Assembly: GCA_002345205.1 (NCBI GenBank)
Contig: DDVI01000075.1
Span: forward strand, 1 to 46,841
Direction: 5' to 3'
DNA from: Bdellovibrionaceae bacterium UBA2316
GTDB lineage: Bacteria > Bdellovibrionota > Bdellovibrionia > Bdellovibrionales > Bdellovibrionaceae
DNA: 46,841 nucleotides
Every line of letters begins with the position of its first letter. Positions within the stretch are counted from its first letter, which is position 1. The notes under the pieces were generated by a model. The model was not told the DNA's origin and searched no databases. It saw only the letters and a program-made list of their open reading frames with translations. Of this stretch, positions 32,490 through 42,195 are shown piece after piece. The translations under genes and the position numbers were made by a program.

Positions 32490-35400
32490 TTAGTTTTGAT
32501 AGCTAGGCTTCATAATCACTAGCTGTTCGTCCAGCGTGGCGCTGTTGTTCAATGATCGATTGTTCGGCATCAACAACATCAAATCCTGCTTACCCTGACC
32601 TTTCGTGAATGTCAGAGTCTTTTGAGTTTTAGCTGTCATAGTTGTCGCAAATTCAGAGAACACGAAGCTTTGACCCGCAGCTGTTAAATCTAACTGCCTC
32701 CAGACTTTGTCATCCTCACCCAAGAAGTCGTCTTCTTCGACGTTGTATTCTTCAAGGCTAGAGGACGCGATTTTGAATGACACTTGACCCGTCGTTTTTT
32801 GTGGACGGATTTTAGCGATATCAGCAACCAAAACCGCGATGGTCGAATGATTCAATGGCAACATCGGCTGAACATCTTCAACTGATTTTACATAGTTAAG
32901 CTCGATTGGCTTACCCAGCATAGCGCTTAACTCGTATTGCTTGCGGATCGAACGCGCCATGTTTGCATCTAACAAGATAGACACAAATTGACCCACCGAC
33001 GGCAATCCTTGAAGGCGATTCATTGGAACACCCGCTAACTCTTGATCAGGATTGCCGTCACCATCCGTATCAAACAATACAGACAATTCACACGCCACCC
33101 ATGTCGTTAAAGGTTGATACATTTTAAATCCAAAGTAGATTTTACCTTGAACAATTTTGTAACCCACCGCCTGGATATCACACGCTTTAGATGTATTTGC
33201 CGCTTCGGATGCATCCACGTATTTACGTGCATCCACCGCGATCAAGTTCATTGGAACCGCAACACCATCCTGTGATGATTCGTTCTTAACTTCCATTTCA
33301 GTCATAGCACCGTCAGAGTCTGCAACCGATGTCGAGAAAATCTTTAGGTTTTGCGCCGACATTTGCGTCACTTTACGAACGATGGCAAGAACCGGCAAAC
33401 GGAAGACTTCTTTGTCAGCTTGCATGAACTGAACAAAGCCATCAATTTCTTCGATACCATTTTTAATCTTGCTTGCGTCAATCGCAATCTTTAGACCTAA
33501 CACCCCAGCGCCTTTAGCAGGCATTGTCACATCACCACCCACCATAGTGATAGCAGAATGGCCATGAAAAAGAACAGAGAAAGTAACGGCTTCTGGGCGA
33601 ATGTTACGAACCTTAACTTCTTTATACATTACCTTTTTAGATTCAACTAACACTTCACCTAAGCTGATCGAAGCTGGTTGAGTCGCCACCGTTACCGTTA
33701 ATGCTTTATCAATTTGAACACGGCCCGCACCCATACGAGACACTGGATAAAGCTGCTTCTTTTCATCACGTAAAGAAACCGCAGATCCCATGACAACTGA
33801 TTTTAATTCTGTCGAGTTCAATTCTGGGTAAAATTGTTTCATTAATGCCATCACGCCAGCCATATGAGGACCTGACATCGATGTTCCTGACATTGGCACC
33901 GCTTCTTTACCTTTACCCATTGCTGCTGAGATAATCATTTCACCCGGCGCCGTGATTTCAGGCTTGATCAACGAATCTTCACCGCGCGGCCCCCGAGACG
34001 AGAAATCAGCCAATGTATCGATCAATTCGGGTTTTTCTAATTTCTTAGGCGTTTTCAATTGAACAAAAACATCTGTCCCCTTGATCACGTCTTTCTTAAT
34101 TGATTCCCCAACGTTTTGAGCGACCATTACAGAAGGAATGGAAACTTTAGGACCATCGGGATCGCCGCCCATTACGATCGGAGTGCCTTCTTGGTTATTC
34201 ACCATAACTACGCCGATAGCACCCGCATCTTCAGCACGTTTCATTTTATCATAGAACGAATTTCCACCACGATCGATTAAAGCGATATTACCTTTTAAGG
34301 CCGTCGCTTGTTCGGCAGTTAATGGCTTGTCAGATAGACCGATGTAAACCAACTTGTCTTTGGATTCTGCAATTTCAGAAATTTTCTTTGAAATCGCGCC
34401 TTCTGTGAATTCAGCAATGATTGAGTCTGCACCTTTAAAGAATTCGACAACCTTAAATTTCCAGTTGTGATCCATACTGTCGACACTCGCGGCAACACTC
34501 AACGCTTCCTCAGTAATACCAGGCGCACCTACGATATAGCTTGTATCCCCCGAGTTGCCAGCCGATGCCACTACAACCGTTCCACCTAATGTTAAGTTCT
34601 TGATCGCTAAATTATACATATTACGAGCAGAACCAAATGATGAACCCAGTGATAAGTTCACTACATCTAAACGATCATCAATATTACCATCGCCATTTGG
34701 ATCCGCGGCGTATTCAAGAGCCGCAATTACGACTTCATCTGATGTACCACCCGAAGCACCAAAAACTTTCAATGCATACAACTGAGCTTCTGGAGCCACA
34801 CCGTCGTAAGAATTAACACCGTCACCAATACCCGCCACTGTACCCGCTACGTGCGTTCCATGACCTAGCTCATCGATTGGATTTGAATCCGGACGAGGAA
34901 TACGACCAGTGACAGAGCCGTTACCAAACGTAGTTCCCACAAAGTCATATCCGCCGACTACTTTTTGGTTTGGGAATAAATTAGATTTTTCGGCCGGGTT
35001 GATTGCTTTATAGTCTGCCTCGTTACCAGAACCACCTAGCATCGCGTGCGTGTAATCGATTCCCGTATCGATGATACCTACACGAATACCCTGGCCTTTG
35101 ATATTTTTATCTAGTGCCGATTTCGTTCCAATAAATAGAGCCGAGTTGTTTTTCTCTAAATCCATTCCGTAAACAGTTTTATCACTGTCTGCAAGTAACG
35201 GTCGCGAAAATGTTTGCGCTGCTTCGGCTTTAGCCACACCCGCTAGGCCCGCGATCTTGTGATATTCATCCACCGACACAAGCACAGCGACACCGTTTAC
35301 GATATATTTGTACTTCATCATTACGAGTGCGTCAGGGCTGATCGCTTTTACGCCGGCGATGAATGCCGTTTGTTCCGCATTGATAGCCGCTAGAAGTTCC

Positions 35401-35639
35401 TGATCAACGGTTTGCTTTAACTGCTCTACCTTAAGAGCTTCGAACAAGCTCGGATTTTTTAGTTTAAAAAGCGCAACGAATTTCCCAATGGCAGTCGGTC
35501 TGTTGCTAAATATTTTCGCTGGGTCTTTGAGTTCGTCAGCGTAAATTCCATTTACAATCTTATCGTCTTTCTTTTGACAAGCAATTGAAACAACTATCCC
35601 TGTCAGTAGCAAGAGCGATGTTAATTTCCTTATTAACAT
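32490..35639 (-). CDS. Subtilisin-like serine protease lipoprotein with PA domain
   Basis: The start at 35639 follows CCGGGGGGAAT. The 1049-residue product has a lipoprotein signal (lipobox SIAC, Cys21), a prodomain region (about 45-150) and an S8 catalytic domain with Asp191 (IIDTGID), His260 (GHGTHVAG) and Ser587 (SGTSMSG). A protease-associated (PA) domain is inserted at about 395-530 (GNIALIDRGGNSFYDKM, GAIGVVMVNN). A long C-terminal beta-rich region (650-1049) contains a calcium-like DTDGDGNPDQE segment. It would be anchored to the outer membrane and act outside or in the periplasm. It is 44 bases from dinB, and the small Cys-containing exported protein is upstream. Identification is firm; target unknown. 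Confidence 0.93.
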   Translation of the reverse strand: MLIRKLTSLLLLTGIVVSIACQKKDDKIVNGIYADELKDPAKIFSNRPTAIGKFVALFKLKNPSLFEALKVEQLKQTVDQELLAAINAEQTAFIAGVKAISPDALVMMKYKYIVNGVAVLVSVDEYHKIAGLAGVAKAEAAQTFSRPLLADSDKTVYGMDLEKNNSALFIGTKSALDKNIKGQGIRVGIIDTGIDYTHAMLGGSGNEADYKAINPAEKSNLFPNQKVVGGYDFVGTTFGNGSVTGRIPRPDSNPIDELGHGTHVAGTVAGIGDGVNSYDGVAPEAQLYALKVFGASGGTSDEVVIAALEYAADPNGDGNIDDRLDVVNLSLGSSFGSARNMYNLAIKNLTLGGTVVVASAGNSGDTSYIVGAPGITEEALSVAASVDSMDHNWKFKVVEFFKGADSIIAEFTEGAISKKISEIAESKDKLVYIGLSDKPLTAEQATALKGNIALIDRGGNSFYDKMKRAEDAGAIGVVMVNNQEGTPIVMGGDPDGPKVSIPSVMVAQNVGESIKKDVIKGTDVFVQLKTPKKLEKPELIDTLADFSSRGPRGEDSLIKPEITAPGEMIISAAMGKGKEAVPMSGTSMSGPHMAGVMALMKQFYPELNSTELKSVVMGSAVSLRDEKKQLYPVSRMGAGRVQIDKALTVTVATQPASISLGEVLVESKKVMYKEVKVRNIRPEAVTFSVLFHGHSAITMVGGDVTMPAKGAGVLGLKIAIDASKIKNGIEEIDGFVQFMQADKEVFRLPVLAIVRKVTQMSAQNLKIFSTSVADSDGAMTEMEVKNESSQDGVAVPMNLIAVDARKYVDASEAANTSKACDIQAVGYKIVQGKIYFGFKMYQPLTTWVACELSVLFDTDGDGNPDQELAGVPMNRLQGLPSVGQFVSILLDANMARSIRKQYELSAMLGKPIELNYVKSVEDVQPMLPLNHSTIAVLVADIAKIRPQKTTGQVSFKIASSSLEEYNVEEDDFLGEDDKVWRQLDLTAAGQSFVFSEFATTMTAKTQKTLTFTKGQGKQDLMLLMPNNRSLNNSATLDEQLVIMKPSYQN

Positions 35640-35814
35640 ATTCCCCCCGGTGTCTAATTGAAACCAACGGCTCCACAAAAGTCTAGTAAAACAAAATGCG
35701 TACCACTACAAAAAGACTCGCGTCATAACGAGGCATTATTCATAGGATAAATATTTATTTTTCGGATAGGAAGAGCGACCCCGGGATTAGAGTCGCGACA
35801 GAGAACGTGTTTTC

Positions 35815-36165
35815 TTATTTACGAACACGTACAGGTGTTTTCGAAGATGTTGATTTCAAAATCAGAGCGTTTGGGTAACAACCGTCTTGAGGCTCTTGAA
35901 TAACGATTGTTTGAATCTGTTCAGCACCAGAACATGTGTCCTGCCAGCCAGAATCTAAAATTTGACCAAACCGCACCACACTGTTGTCGATTGGATCTAA
36001 CTCACACCCCTGCCAATCAATCGAAAACACGTGCGGCAGACAGCCACCGTGATACGCTAGTTTCACCACTACTGATCGTGAGCCCGCATCCCAGCGGGCC
36101 TCTAGAATTCGGGCCGCCATCGAAAGTTGAGAGAAAAAAATCAAAGAAATCATTAAAGCTTTCAT
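35815..36165 (-). CDS. Small exported Cys-containing protein
   Basis: The ATG at 36165 follows CAGGAGTACGGA. The 116-residue product has a signal peptide (cleavage after SMA, about residue 17) and four Cys residues (GGCLP, QGCEL, DTCSG, DGCYP), enough for two disulfides. The C-terminus is basic (KTPVRVRK). No family recognised. It lies 175 bases upstream of the PA-domain subtilase on the same strand, with a weak GCGAC/GTCGC hairpin between. It could be a partner or inhibitor of that protease, but nothing in the sequence proves this. Confidence 0.65.
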   Translation of the reverse strand: MKALMISLIFFSQLSMAARILEARWDAGSRSVVVKLAYHGGCLPHVFSIDWQGCELDPIDNSVVRFGQILDSGWQDTCSGAEQIQTIVIQEPQDGCYPNALILKSTSSKTPVRVRK

Positions 36166-36430
36166 TCCGTACTCCTGTATCAATATGAGAAAGAGTTACC
36201 CCGAGATTTCCCATTGTTCAACCAAAACGATATAAGTCAGTTTTTTATTCAAACTCTTTTTCAGCTGTAGAATATTGAACATCTATGACGAGTCTTCATA
36301 CACCTGTCTTCGTTTTCAACGCCAGCTCGTTTTAAAGACAGTTTTAGCTGGTATAAGATTTCCATATGACCCTATACACAGGCGAATTCGAACGTAACTT
36401 TCTGCGGCTCTGTTTTCAACTGGGGGTTCG

Positions 36431-37324
36431 ATGTTCTATGTCTCTTTATTTTTCCTTGTATTTTGCTTAGCCGCAACAACAATGGCTGACGTTAAAAAGG
36501 AGTTCGGTGAATTCCGACTCACTCACTCTGAAAAAATCGGCAACGAGCCAGTTTTAAAACGTCACTACAGTTCCCGCTCTCTCTATAGAGGAGTCTTTGG
36601 GTTTAATTGGTGTTCGACACTGGATTTCAAAATCAGCGTAACCGACGAAATGTCGATTTTTGATTGCGAACTTGGTAAGCGAATCTCTTTTAAACAGAAA
36701 AATTCAAAACGATTCGAAAACGAAGAAAACAATTTGAAACTGATCATCCGCGATCATTTCATTGTTTACCAACGACCCCATACTACCTATTTCTTTTCCA
36801 TGGACGGACGATTGAGCCATTGGATGGCGCCTTCTCAACCCGAAATATATGTCATATATAAAGGGGACCGCATCGTTCGCTTGATGGGTAAAAAAATCGG
36901 AACCGTTAATTTGAGCTACAACCGCGAAGGCCTAGTCCAAACATTGGGATCGGCTTATAGGTATGAATATGCCCAAGGACTTTTAAGCAAAGTTCAAAAA
37001 ACAAAACGATCAGTTTGGCAGTACCAATACGACGAGTTCCTAAATATGACTCTGTGGCGCAGCCCCAGCAATTTTGAGTCGATGAAATACGACAGCGAAT
37101 GGGACCGCATTGTAGAGCTAAAAGACACGCAAGCCTGCCGATTCCGGTTTCAATACGAAATCAAGAAATCAAAAAAATACATCGTCGAAACAAAAAAGTG
37201 CGCCACCCAAGCCGAAAAAGAAACGGTTTTTGAAATGGTTAGCCCACGACTTTTAATCAAATCCTCATCTGATCAGTTAGGCACTGAATTTCGTCAAGGA
37301 GTAATAAATGAAAACGTATTCTAA
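36431..37324 (+). CDS. RHS-like exported protein
   Basis: The 297-residue product has a signal peptide (cleavage near Ala19) followed by LKRHYSSRSLYRGVFGFNWCSTLD, the start pattern of RHS/YD-repeat proteins (DUF6531-like). Further repeat-like strands follow: YNREGLVQTLGSAYRYEY, YQYDEFLNMTLWRSP, MKYDSEWDRIVELKD. It is far shorter than full RHS toxins and lacks the C-terminal PxxxxDPxGL cut site, so it probably forms only a partial RHS strip. The last 17 bases overlap the start of a subtilase gene, implying coupled translation. Confidence 0.72.
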   Translation: MFYVSLFFLVFCLAATTMADVKKEFGEFRLTHSEKIGNEPVLKRHYSSRSLYRGVFGFNWCSTLDFKISVTDEMSIFDCELGKRISFKQKNSKRFENEENNLKLIIRDHFIVYQRPHTTYFFSMDGRLSHWMAPSQPEIYVIYKGDRIVRLMGKKIGTVNLSYNREGLVQTLGSAYRYEYAQGLLSKVQKTKRSVWQYQYDEFLNMTLWRSPSNFESMKYDSEWDRIVELKDTQACRFRFQYEIKKSKKYIVETKKCATQAEKETVFEMVSPRLLIKSSSDQLGTEFRQGVINENVF

Positions 37325-38309
37325 AATACTACTTCTATCACTTTTACCGATTGCCTACGCGACCGCTTCCGAGGCTTCCGAAAATAAAACGAAGGAATTA
37401 AAACCAGAAACGCGATTTGTAATTACGATCATCGATACGGGCATTGATAGGAAGAACGAAACTCTAAACAAACAGCTATGTCGAAACACCGGGGAAATGG
37501 GTTTAGACAAAAATGGAAACGACAGAGCAACTAACGGGATCGATGACGACAGCAACGGATACGCTGACGATCTCCACGGATGGAGTTTTTTTGATGAATC
37601 TAAAAACCTGCAAGATCATCACGGCCACGGCACACATATCGCTGGTATTTTACATGAAGAACTCAAACAGCTAAAACTAGAATCCCAATTCTGCTTTCAA
37701 ATTTTGAAGTATTATGATTCAGACGAACCCGCAAATAATTTATTAAAAGCTTCAAACGATTCATTCCGATATGCACTGGAAAACCACTCGCGTCTGGTGA
37801 ACTATTCAGGCGGTGGCTACAGCTATAACAAAGACGAAGCTTCATTAATTCAAAAGCTTGCGGCGAAATACGTACCGGTCGTAGCGGCGATGGGCAACCA
37901 AAGATTGAACACAGATGAAATGCCGTTCTTCCCAGCAAGCTACACAACCGAAAATATTTTCGCGATCGCAGCCGCCAACACAAATCAAACGATAGCCAAT
38001 TTCTCTAATTTCGGTAAAAAACGTTTCGATTTCTTAGCACCTGGAGTCCTAATCGAAAGCTTCGGCCTGAACAATTCAAAGTCCTACTTATCGGGAACAT
38101 CGCAAGCAACAGCAAAAGTATCCGCCCTCATCGCCTACTTAATGTACCAAGAAAAAAATGTAACCAACTGGAGCGAACTAAAGAAAAACGTAAAAAACCT
38201 ACGCGCCGTCTACCTAACGAAAAAGCAAAAGGGCAACCCCCTTTTCGTAGACACCCCATTCATTCAAAAATTCAAAACCTCATCCGTAGACGCCTTCGGC
38301 GAACCGTAA
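37308..38309 (+). CDS. Exported subtilisin-like serine protease (S8)
   Basis: The start overlaps the RHS-like gene by 17 bases and follows AAGGAGTAATA. The 333-residue product has a signal peptide (cleavage near Ala20) and the complete S8 triad: Asp43 (IIDTGID), His107 (HGHGTHIAG) and Ser265 (LSGTSQAT), with the oxyanion Asn197. An Asp/Asn-rich stretch at about 67-90 (DKNGNDRATNGIDDDSNGYADD) resembles calcium-binding loops. No propeptide or extra domain is evident. It is likely a periplasmic or secreted protease acting with the RHS-like partner. The stop TAA overlaps the first base of a palindromic repeat. Confidence 0.9.
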   Translation: MKTYSKILLLSLLPIAYATASEASENKTKELKPETRFVITIIDTGIDRKNETLNKQLCRNTGEMGLDKNGNDRATNGIDDDSNGYADDLHGWSFFDESKNLQDHHGHGTHIAGILHEELKQLKLESQFCFQILKYYDSDEPANNLLKASNDSFRYALENHSRLVNYSGGGYSYNKDEASLIQKLAAKYVPVVAAMGNQRLNTDEMPFFPASYTTENIFAIAAANTNQTIANFSNFGKKRFDFLAPGVLIESFGLNNSKSYLSGTSQATAKVSALIAYLMYQEKNVTNWSELKKNVKNLRAVYLTKKQKGNPLFVDTPFIQKFKTSSVDAFGEP

Positions 38310-38366
38310 AAAAAGGTGCCAGGCCCTTTTTTTTCTTAGGAAAATTTGGGGCCTGGCACCTTTTTT
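38309..38366. repeat. Palindromic repeat copy 2 acting as bidirectional terminator
   Basis: Arms AAAAAAGGTGCCAGGCCC (38309-38326) and its complement (38349-38366), with a T-rich 22-nt loop. It shares the core of copy 1 at 30428. Here it sits between the convergent subtilase and acyl-CoA dehydrogenase genes, with T-tracts on both strands, so a terminator role is plausible. Confidence 0.85.
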
Positions 38367-38400
38367 AACGAAGTCAGATGGCCCGTTCAGCGCGTCCGAA

Positions 38401-40842
38401 TTATGGATAGTCTTTTCTGTTGTGATACTGATCTTCGTCGAAGTCGTCTACCAGAATTGCATCGAACCGAACAGAGTCGGATTCTTTGATTAAGCGCAAC
38501 TCTTCGTCAGTGATGACGTTTTTAGATTTCGCTTCTTCCAATAATTCAAAAATCTTTTTCTTTGGCAATACGGATTCTCTGATCGCTTTTTTAATTTTCT
38601 TTTCTGCGTTTTCGCTTTTTAGAACAATCTTAAATGCATTTTCTAGGCGTTCGATTTGTTGGCCTTTTTCTTTTGGCATATAGATACCTTGAGTTAAACG
38701 CTCGCGGAAATCACTGTCTTCCAAAATTTTAGTTGAAATTACGTGTGACCAACCATCACTCGCCTGACTACCCAGTGAGTTAATACGTGACCAGGCACCG
38801 ATCCAACCTTTTAAGAACCAGCGTAGGCCCGGAACTTTTAAGTTATCGAATAAACCATCGAACGCCTCTTGAATACGAGCCATGCTCAATTTCAAGTTGT
38901 AATGAACAACACTTAAATCTTCTTCTTTACGACCATCGGCTTCGAAACGTCTTAATACTGATGTTGCGATATACATATGGGCTAAAATATCCGCAAAACG
39001 ACCCGTGATTTTTTCACGACGTTTTAAATCTCCGCCTAATGCACCCATCGCTACGTCAGATAGAATAGCAAAACTTGCCGATGCCCATTGTAGACGACGG
39101 AAGTAAACTTTCATCTGAGGATGGCAGCTTGGTGAAAATGCCAAATACCCGCGCGTCCATGATAACACGATCGAGCGGCTTAAGTTTCTTACGATGTGAC
39201 CAATGTGGCCCCAGAATGCGGTATCAAATTTTTTCAAATCATTCGCTTCCATAGCCATCACTTCTTGGTAGGCGAATGGATGCGCTCGCAGTGCCCCTTG
39301 TCCGAATACGATTAAAGTACGAGTTAAAATATTCGCACCTTCAACCGTAATTCCAATCGGAGTCGCTACGTAAATTTCCGCTAGTAAATTACGGGGACCC
39401 AACGAAATCCCGGCACCGCCCATAATATCCATACCATCATTTATCACTTCACGACCTATTTCCGTCGAGTAGTATTTTTGAATCGCCGTGATCACTGGCG
39501 GTTTAATTCCTTTATCTAAAGCTCCCAGTGTATATCGTCTCATTGCTTCCAGCGCGTACGTACTTGCCGTGATTCGCGCTAGAGGTTCCTCAACCCCTTC
39601 AAACTTACCAATACTCACACCAAACTGACGACGAACAACTGAATGCGCTGATACGACTCGAGTTACCAGTTTCGATCCGCCTGTTGCTTGCGCTGGCAAA
39701 CTGATTCCCCGACCGGCAGCAAGACATTCCATCAACATTTTCCAGCCTTCGCCGGCACCGGCAGCCCCACCCACAACGCACTCTTCAAGATCTACAACCA
39801 CATCGTGACCTTGAGTCGGACAGTTATGGAATGGGATCGTTAACGGATCATGACGACGACCGATAACGACGCCTTTAGTATTTGCTGGGATCAACGCACA
39901 GGTAATACCGACATCATCGCCTTTCCCTAATAAGTTTTCAGGATCGCGCAATCTAAATGCTAAACCGATCACAGAACTTACCGCCGCAAGTGTGATCCAA
40001 CGTTTGTTCCAGTTTAATTTTAATTTTAATTTGCCATCTTGTCCTTTGAACACCACACCCGCTGATGTGATGCCCCCGGCGTCAGATCCCGCCATCGGTT
40101 CTGTTAAACCAAAGCATGGCATTTCTAAACCCGCAGATAAACGACGTAAGTAATGCTCTTTTTGTTTTTCAGTTCCGTAGTGAACTAAAAGTTCAGCAGG
40201 ACCTAATGAATTAGGAACCATAACCGTAATTGCCAGAGGCAATGAACGAGACGAAATTTTCATGATTACTTCAGAGTGGCAAAGCGCCGAAAAGCCCAGA
40301 CCGCCGTACTCCTTAGGAATAATCATACCTAGAAATTTTTCTTTTTTAACAAAATCCCAAACTTCTTTAGGAAGCTCTTTATCGCGCCAGACTTTCCAAG
40401 GCTCACACATTTTACACAGACGCTCTACCGGACCGTTGATGAAGGCTTTTTCTTCGTCCGTTAATTCTGGATACGGTTCCTTCATTAACTTCTCGAAATC
40501 AGGTTTTCCCGAAAATAAATCTTTTTCAACCCAAACAACTCCGGCATCAAGAGCCGTTCGTTCCGTTTGCGAAATCTCTGGCATGATTTTCAGTTTTTTA
40601 AACAGACCCATTACAAGCGCCGTTATTACATTTGCGCGAATTGGTTTGATTACGAAAATCGCAAATACTGCTGCGACGATTCCGATCACCACGTAGTCAA
40701 CACCAAGACCAACTAAAAACAATAAAGTTGCTACCGCCCAGATAAACAGTGGGGCTCCTGCGAATCCCAACATCAAGGCAACTACTATTCCGATGAGTAT
40801 ACTCCAGCCTGTCAATGACTGCAAAAACCCGAAAAATTCCAT
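38401..40842 (-). CDS. fadE: Acyl-CoA dehydrogenase, FadE type
   Basis: The 813-residue protein matches the size and layout of E. coli FadE. Two or three N-terminal membrane helices (about 10-68) precede the conserved TERTALDAGVVWVEKDLFSG segment. A flavin-dependent dehydrogenase core follows (about 120-500: FGLTEPMAGSDAGG, ALIPANTKGVVIGRRH, GDVMDIMGGAGISLGPRN-like), then a FadE-specific C-terminal domain (about 520-780). It catalyses the first oxidation of fatty acid beta-oxidation at the inner membrane. The start follows AAAGGAATCTT. With the HBD, crotonase and IcmF genes it indicates active fatty-acid or acyl-CoA catabolism, though it lies in a separate transcript. Confidence 0.94.
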   Translation of the reverse strand: MEFFGFLQSLTGWSILIGIVVALMLGFAGAPLFIWAVATLLFLVGLGVDYVVIGIVAAVFAIFVIKPIRANVITALVMGLFKKLKIMPEISQTERTALDAGVVWVEKDLFSGKPDFEKLMKEPYPELTDEEKAFINGPVERLCKMCEPWKVWRDKELPKEVWDFVKKEKFLGMIIPKEYGGLGFSALCHSEVIMKISSRSLPLAITVMVPNSLGPAELLVHYGTEKQKEHYLRRLSAGLEMPCFGLTEPMAGSDAGGITSAGVVFKGQDGKLKLKLNWNKRWITLAAVSSVIGLAFRLRDPENLLGKGDDVGITCALIPANTKGVVIGRRHDPLTIPFHNCPTQGHDVVVDLEECVVGGAAGAGEGWKMLMECLAAGRGISLPAQATGGSKLVTRVVSAHSVVRRQFGVSIGKFEGVEEPLARITASTYALEAMRRYTLGALDKGIKPPVITAIQKYYSTEIGREVINDGMDIMGGAGISLGPRNLLAEIYVATPIGITVEGANILTRTLIVFGQGALRAHPFAYQEVMAMEANDLKKFDTAFWGHIGHIVRNLSRSIVLSWTRGYLAFSPSCHPQMKVYFRRLQWASASFAILSDVAMGALGGDLKRREKITGRFADILAHMYIATSVLRRFEADGRKEEDLSVVHYNLKLSMARIQEAFDGLFDNLKVPGLRWFLKGWIGAWSRINSLGSQASDGWSHVISTKILEDSDFRERLTQGIYMPKEKGQQIERLENAFKIVLKSENAEKKIKKAIRESVLPKKKIFELLEEAKSKNVITDEELRLIKESDSVRFDAILVDDFDEDQYHNRKDYP

Positions 40843-40924
40843 AAGATTCCTTTCTTACGTGCTATAAATTTATAATAATATTAGATCTTTAAAGATGAGG
40901 TATAGCAAGGTGGATCGTAAAAAT

Positions 40925-40994
40925 AAAAAAGCCTGGACGTTGTTAAACGTACCCATGCTTTTTTTGATTTTTCCTCAAGAAACCTTGAGGAAAA
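40925..40994 (-). terminator. Terminator of the small exported peptide gene, with a second hairpin
   Basis: On the minus strand, AAAAAAGC pairs with GCATGG.. arms around ACGTT/AACGT (40925-40964) and is followed by TTTTTTATTTTT. A second perfect 11-bp hairpin, TTTTCCTCAAG/CTTGAGGAAAA (40969-40994), lies between the gene and this terminator. Confidence 0.6.
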
Positions 40995-41014
40995 CTATCG
41001 TTGAAAAATTCAGA

Positions 41015-41230
41015 TTATTTTTTTTCTTCAGTAGCTGGGGCTTCTGTTGGAGCCGCAGGAGCTGCCGTACCATCCGCTGGTGGAGTCGCCATTTGTTCTT
41101 GAGACGGCTGAGCAGCTGCTGGATCTTGAGCAGGCGCTTCTTGCTTAGCAGCTTCTGGAGTGTTTTTAGCACATGTGAAGCCAGTAGTTAAAGTTAGAGC
41201 GATTAATGAGAAAGCGATAAGTAACTTCAT
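41015..41230 (-). CDS. Small Ala/Pro-rich exported peptide
   Basis: The ATG at 41230 follows AAAGGATGTAT; the ATG at 41236 lies within that site. The 71-residue product has a signal peptide (KLLIAFSLIALTLTTGFT) and a Cys at about position 20. The preceding GFT is a poor lipobox, so lipidation is uncertain. The mature part is low-complexity, rich in Ala, Pro, Gln and Glu. No family. Such small secreted peptides are common in predatory bacteria. It is monocistronic. Confidence 0.65.
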   Translation of the reverse strand: MKLLIAFSLIALTLTTGFTCAKNTPEAAKQEAPAQDPAAAQPSQEQMATPPADGTAAPAAPTEAPATEEKK

Positions 41231-41319
41231 ATACATCCTTTTGTGTTAGTATTAAATTGTTACACATTCACAATGTTCAAATAAAAAAATAAAAAAAACA
41301 AGATTTTTTTGCGATCCGT

Positions 41320-42132
41320 TTACGACTGACATTTTCGACACCAAAATGTGCTGCGTCCTTGGATTTTTTTTGCCTGAATTTTAGAACCACAGTGTGTGCA
41401 CTTTTCGCCGCTACGACCATAGACTAAATGCTCATTTTGAAAGTTACCTTTCTCACCGCTTGCATGCGCGTAATCACGTATGCTCGAACCTCCACCCTCT
41501 ATAGCTTTAGACAAAGTTTCTCGGATACAAATCAATAACCGCTGAATGCGCTCAGAGCTCACTTGCTTACCGGTTTTTAAGGGATTGATACCTGCTTTAA
41601 AAAGCGCTTCACTTGCGTAGATATTGCCAACACCCACCATAACTTTTGCGTCCATAATTATTGATTTAATGGCCCGATCTGAACCCCTAATTTTATCGAT
41701 TACTGGCTTTGCCAAAAACTCGTCACTAAACGGTTCGAGCCCCAGCTGGCTAAACCACTTCACTTTACTCAAGTCGGGGTGGAATTCGAAAACGCCAAAG
41801 CGACGCGGGTCGTTATAGACCCACAAGTCCCCGTTTTCCCACTCGATTATCACGTGATCATGCTTGATTTCTGAGCGCACAGTTTCCGCCCGCCAGCACC
41901 CACTCATACCTAGATGACTCACAAGAACACCCTGGTCCAAAGTAAAAATCAAAAACTTTGAACGCCGCTGGATACCGGTCACTACGAGTGGTTTGTCGTG
42001 CATCGATTTAGGAAGTTTCAATGGCGTTCGCAATTTAGGAGACAAAAACAAAAGTCGACGAATGCGCGACGGTTTTGGCAAACGAATCAATAAATCACGA
42101 CGTAAGACTTCGACTTCGGGCAATTCTGGCAT
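41320..42132 (-). CDS. mutM: Formamidopyrimidine-DNA glycosylase
   Basis: A 270-residue Fpg/MutM. The N-terminal PELPEVE supplies the catalytic Pro2 and Glu3. The central VGNIYASEALF and the conserved Lys/Arg segment follow. The C-terminal zinc finger has Cys245, Cys248, Cys265 and Cys268. It excises 8-oxoguanine and formamidopyrimidines and cleaves the abasic site. It is divergent from the membrane protein gene at 42196. Identification is firm. Confidence 0.96.
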   Translation of the reverse strand: MPELPEVEVLRRDLLIRLPKPSRIRRLLFLSPKLRTPLKLPKSMHDKPLVVTGIQRRSKFLIFTLDQGVLVSHLGMSGCWRAETVRSEIKHDHVIIEWENGDLWVYNDPRRFGVFEFHPDLSKVKWFSQLGLEPFSDEFLAKPVIDKIRGSDRAIKSIIMDAKVMVGVGNIYASEALFKAGINPLKTGKQVSSERIQRLLICIRETLSKAIEGGGSSIRDYAHASGEKGNFQNEHLVYGRSGEKCTHCGSKIQAKKIQGRSTFWCRKCQS

Positions 42133-42195
42133 GTGTTTATCTTACGCACTAAAAGTTCACTAGACAATCTTTCAAAATGTCTGAATGATAAAGCC

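Noticed and set aside
30428..38366. Palindromes as ends of an insertion sequence
   Set aside because: The two copies are in unlike contexts with complete ordinary genes between them, no transposase and no target duplication.
40895..41191. 98-codon plus-strand frame opposite the small exported peptide
   Set aside because: Arg/Ser/Trp/Phe-rich shadow starting in a terminator region.
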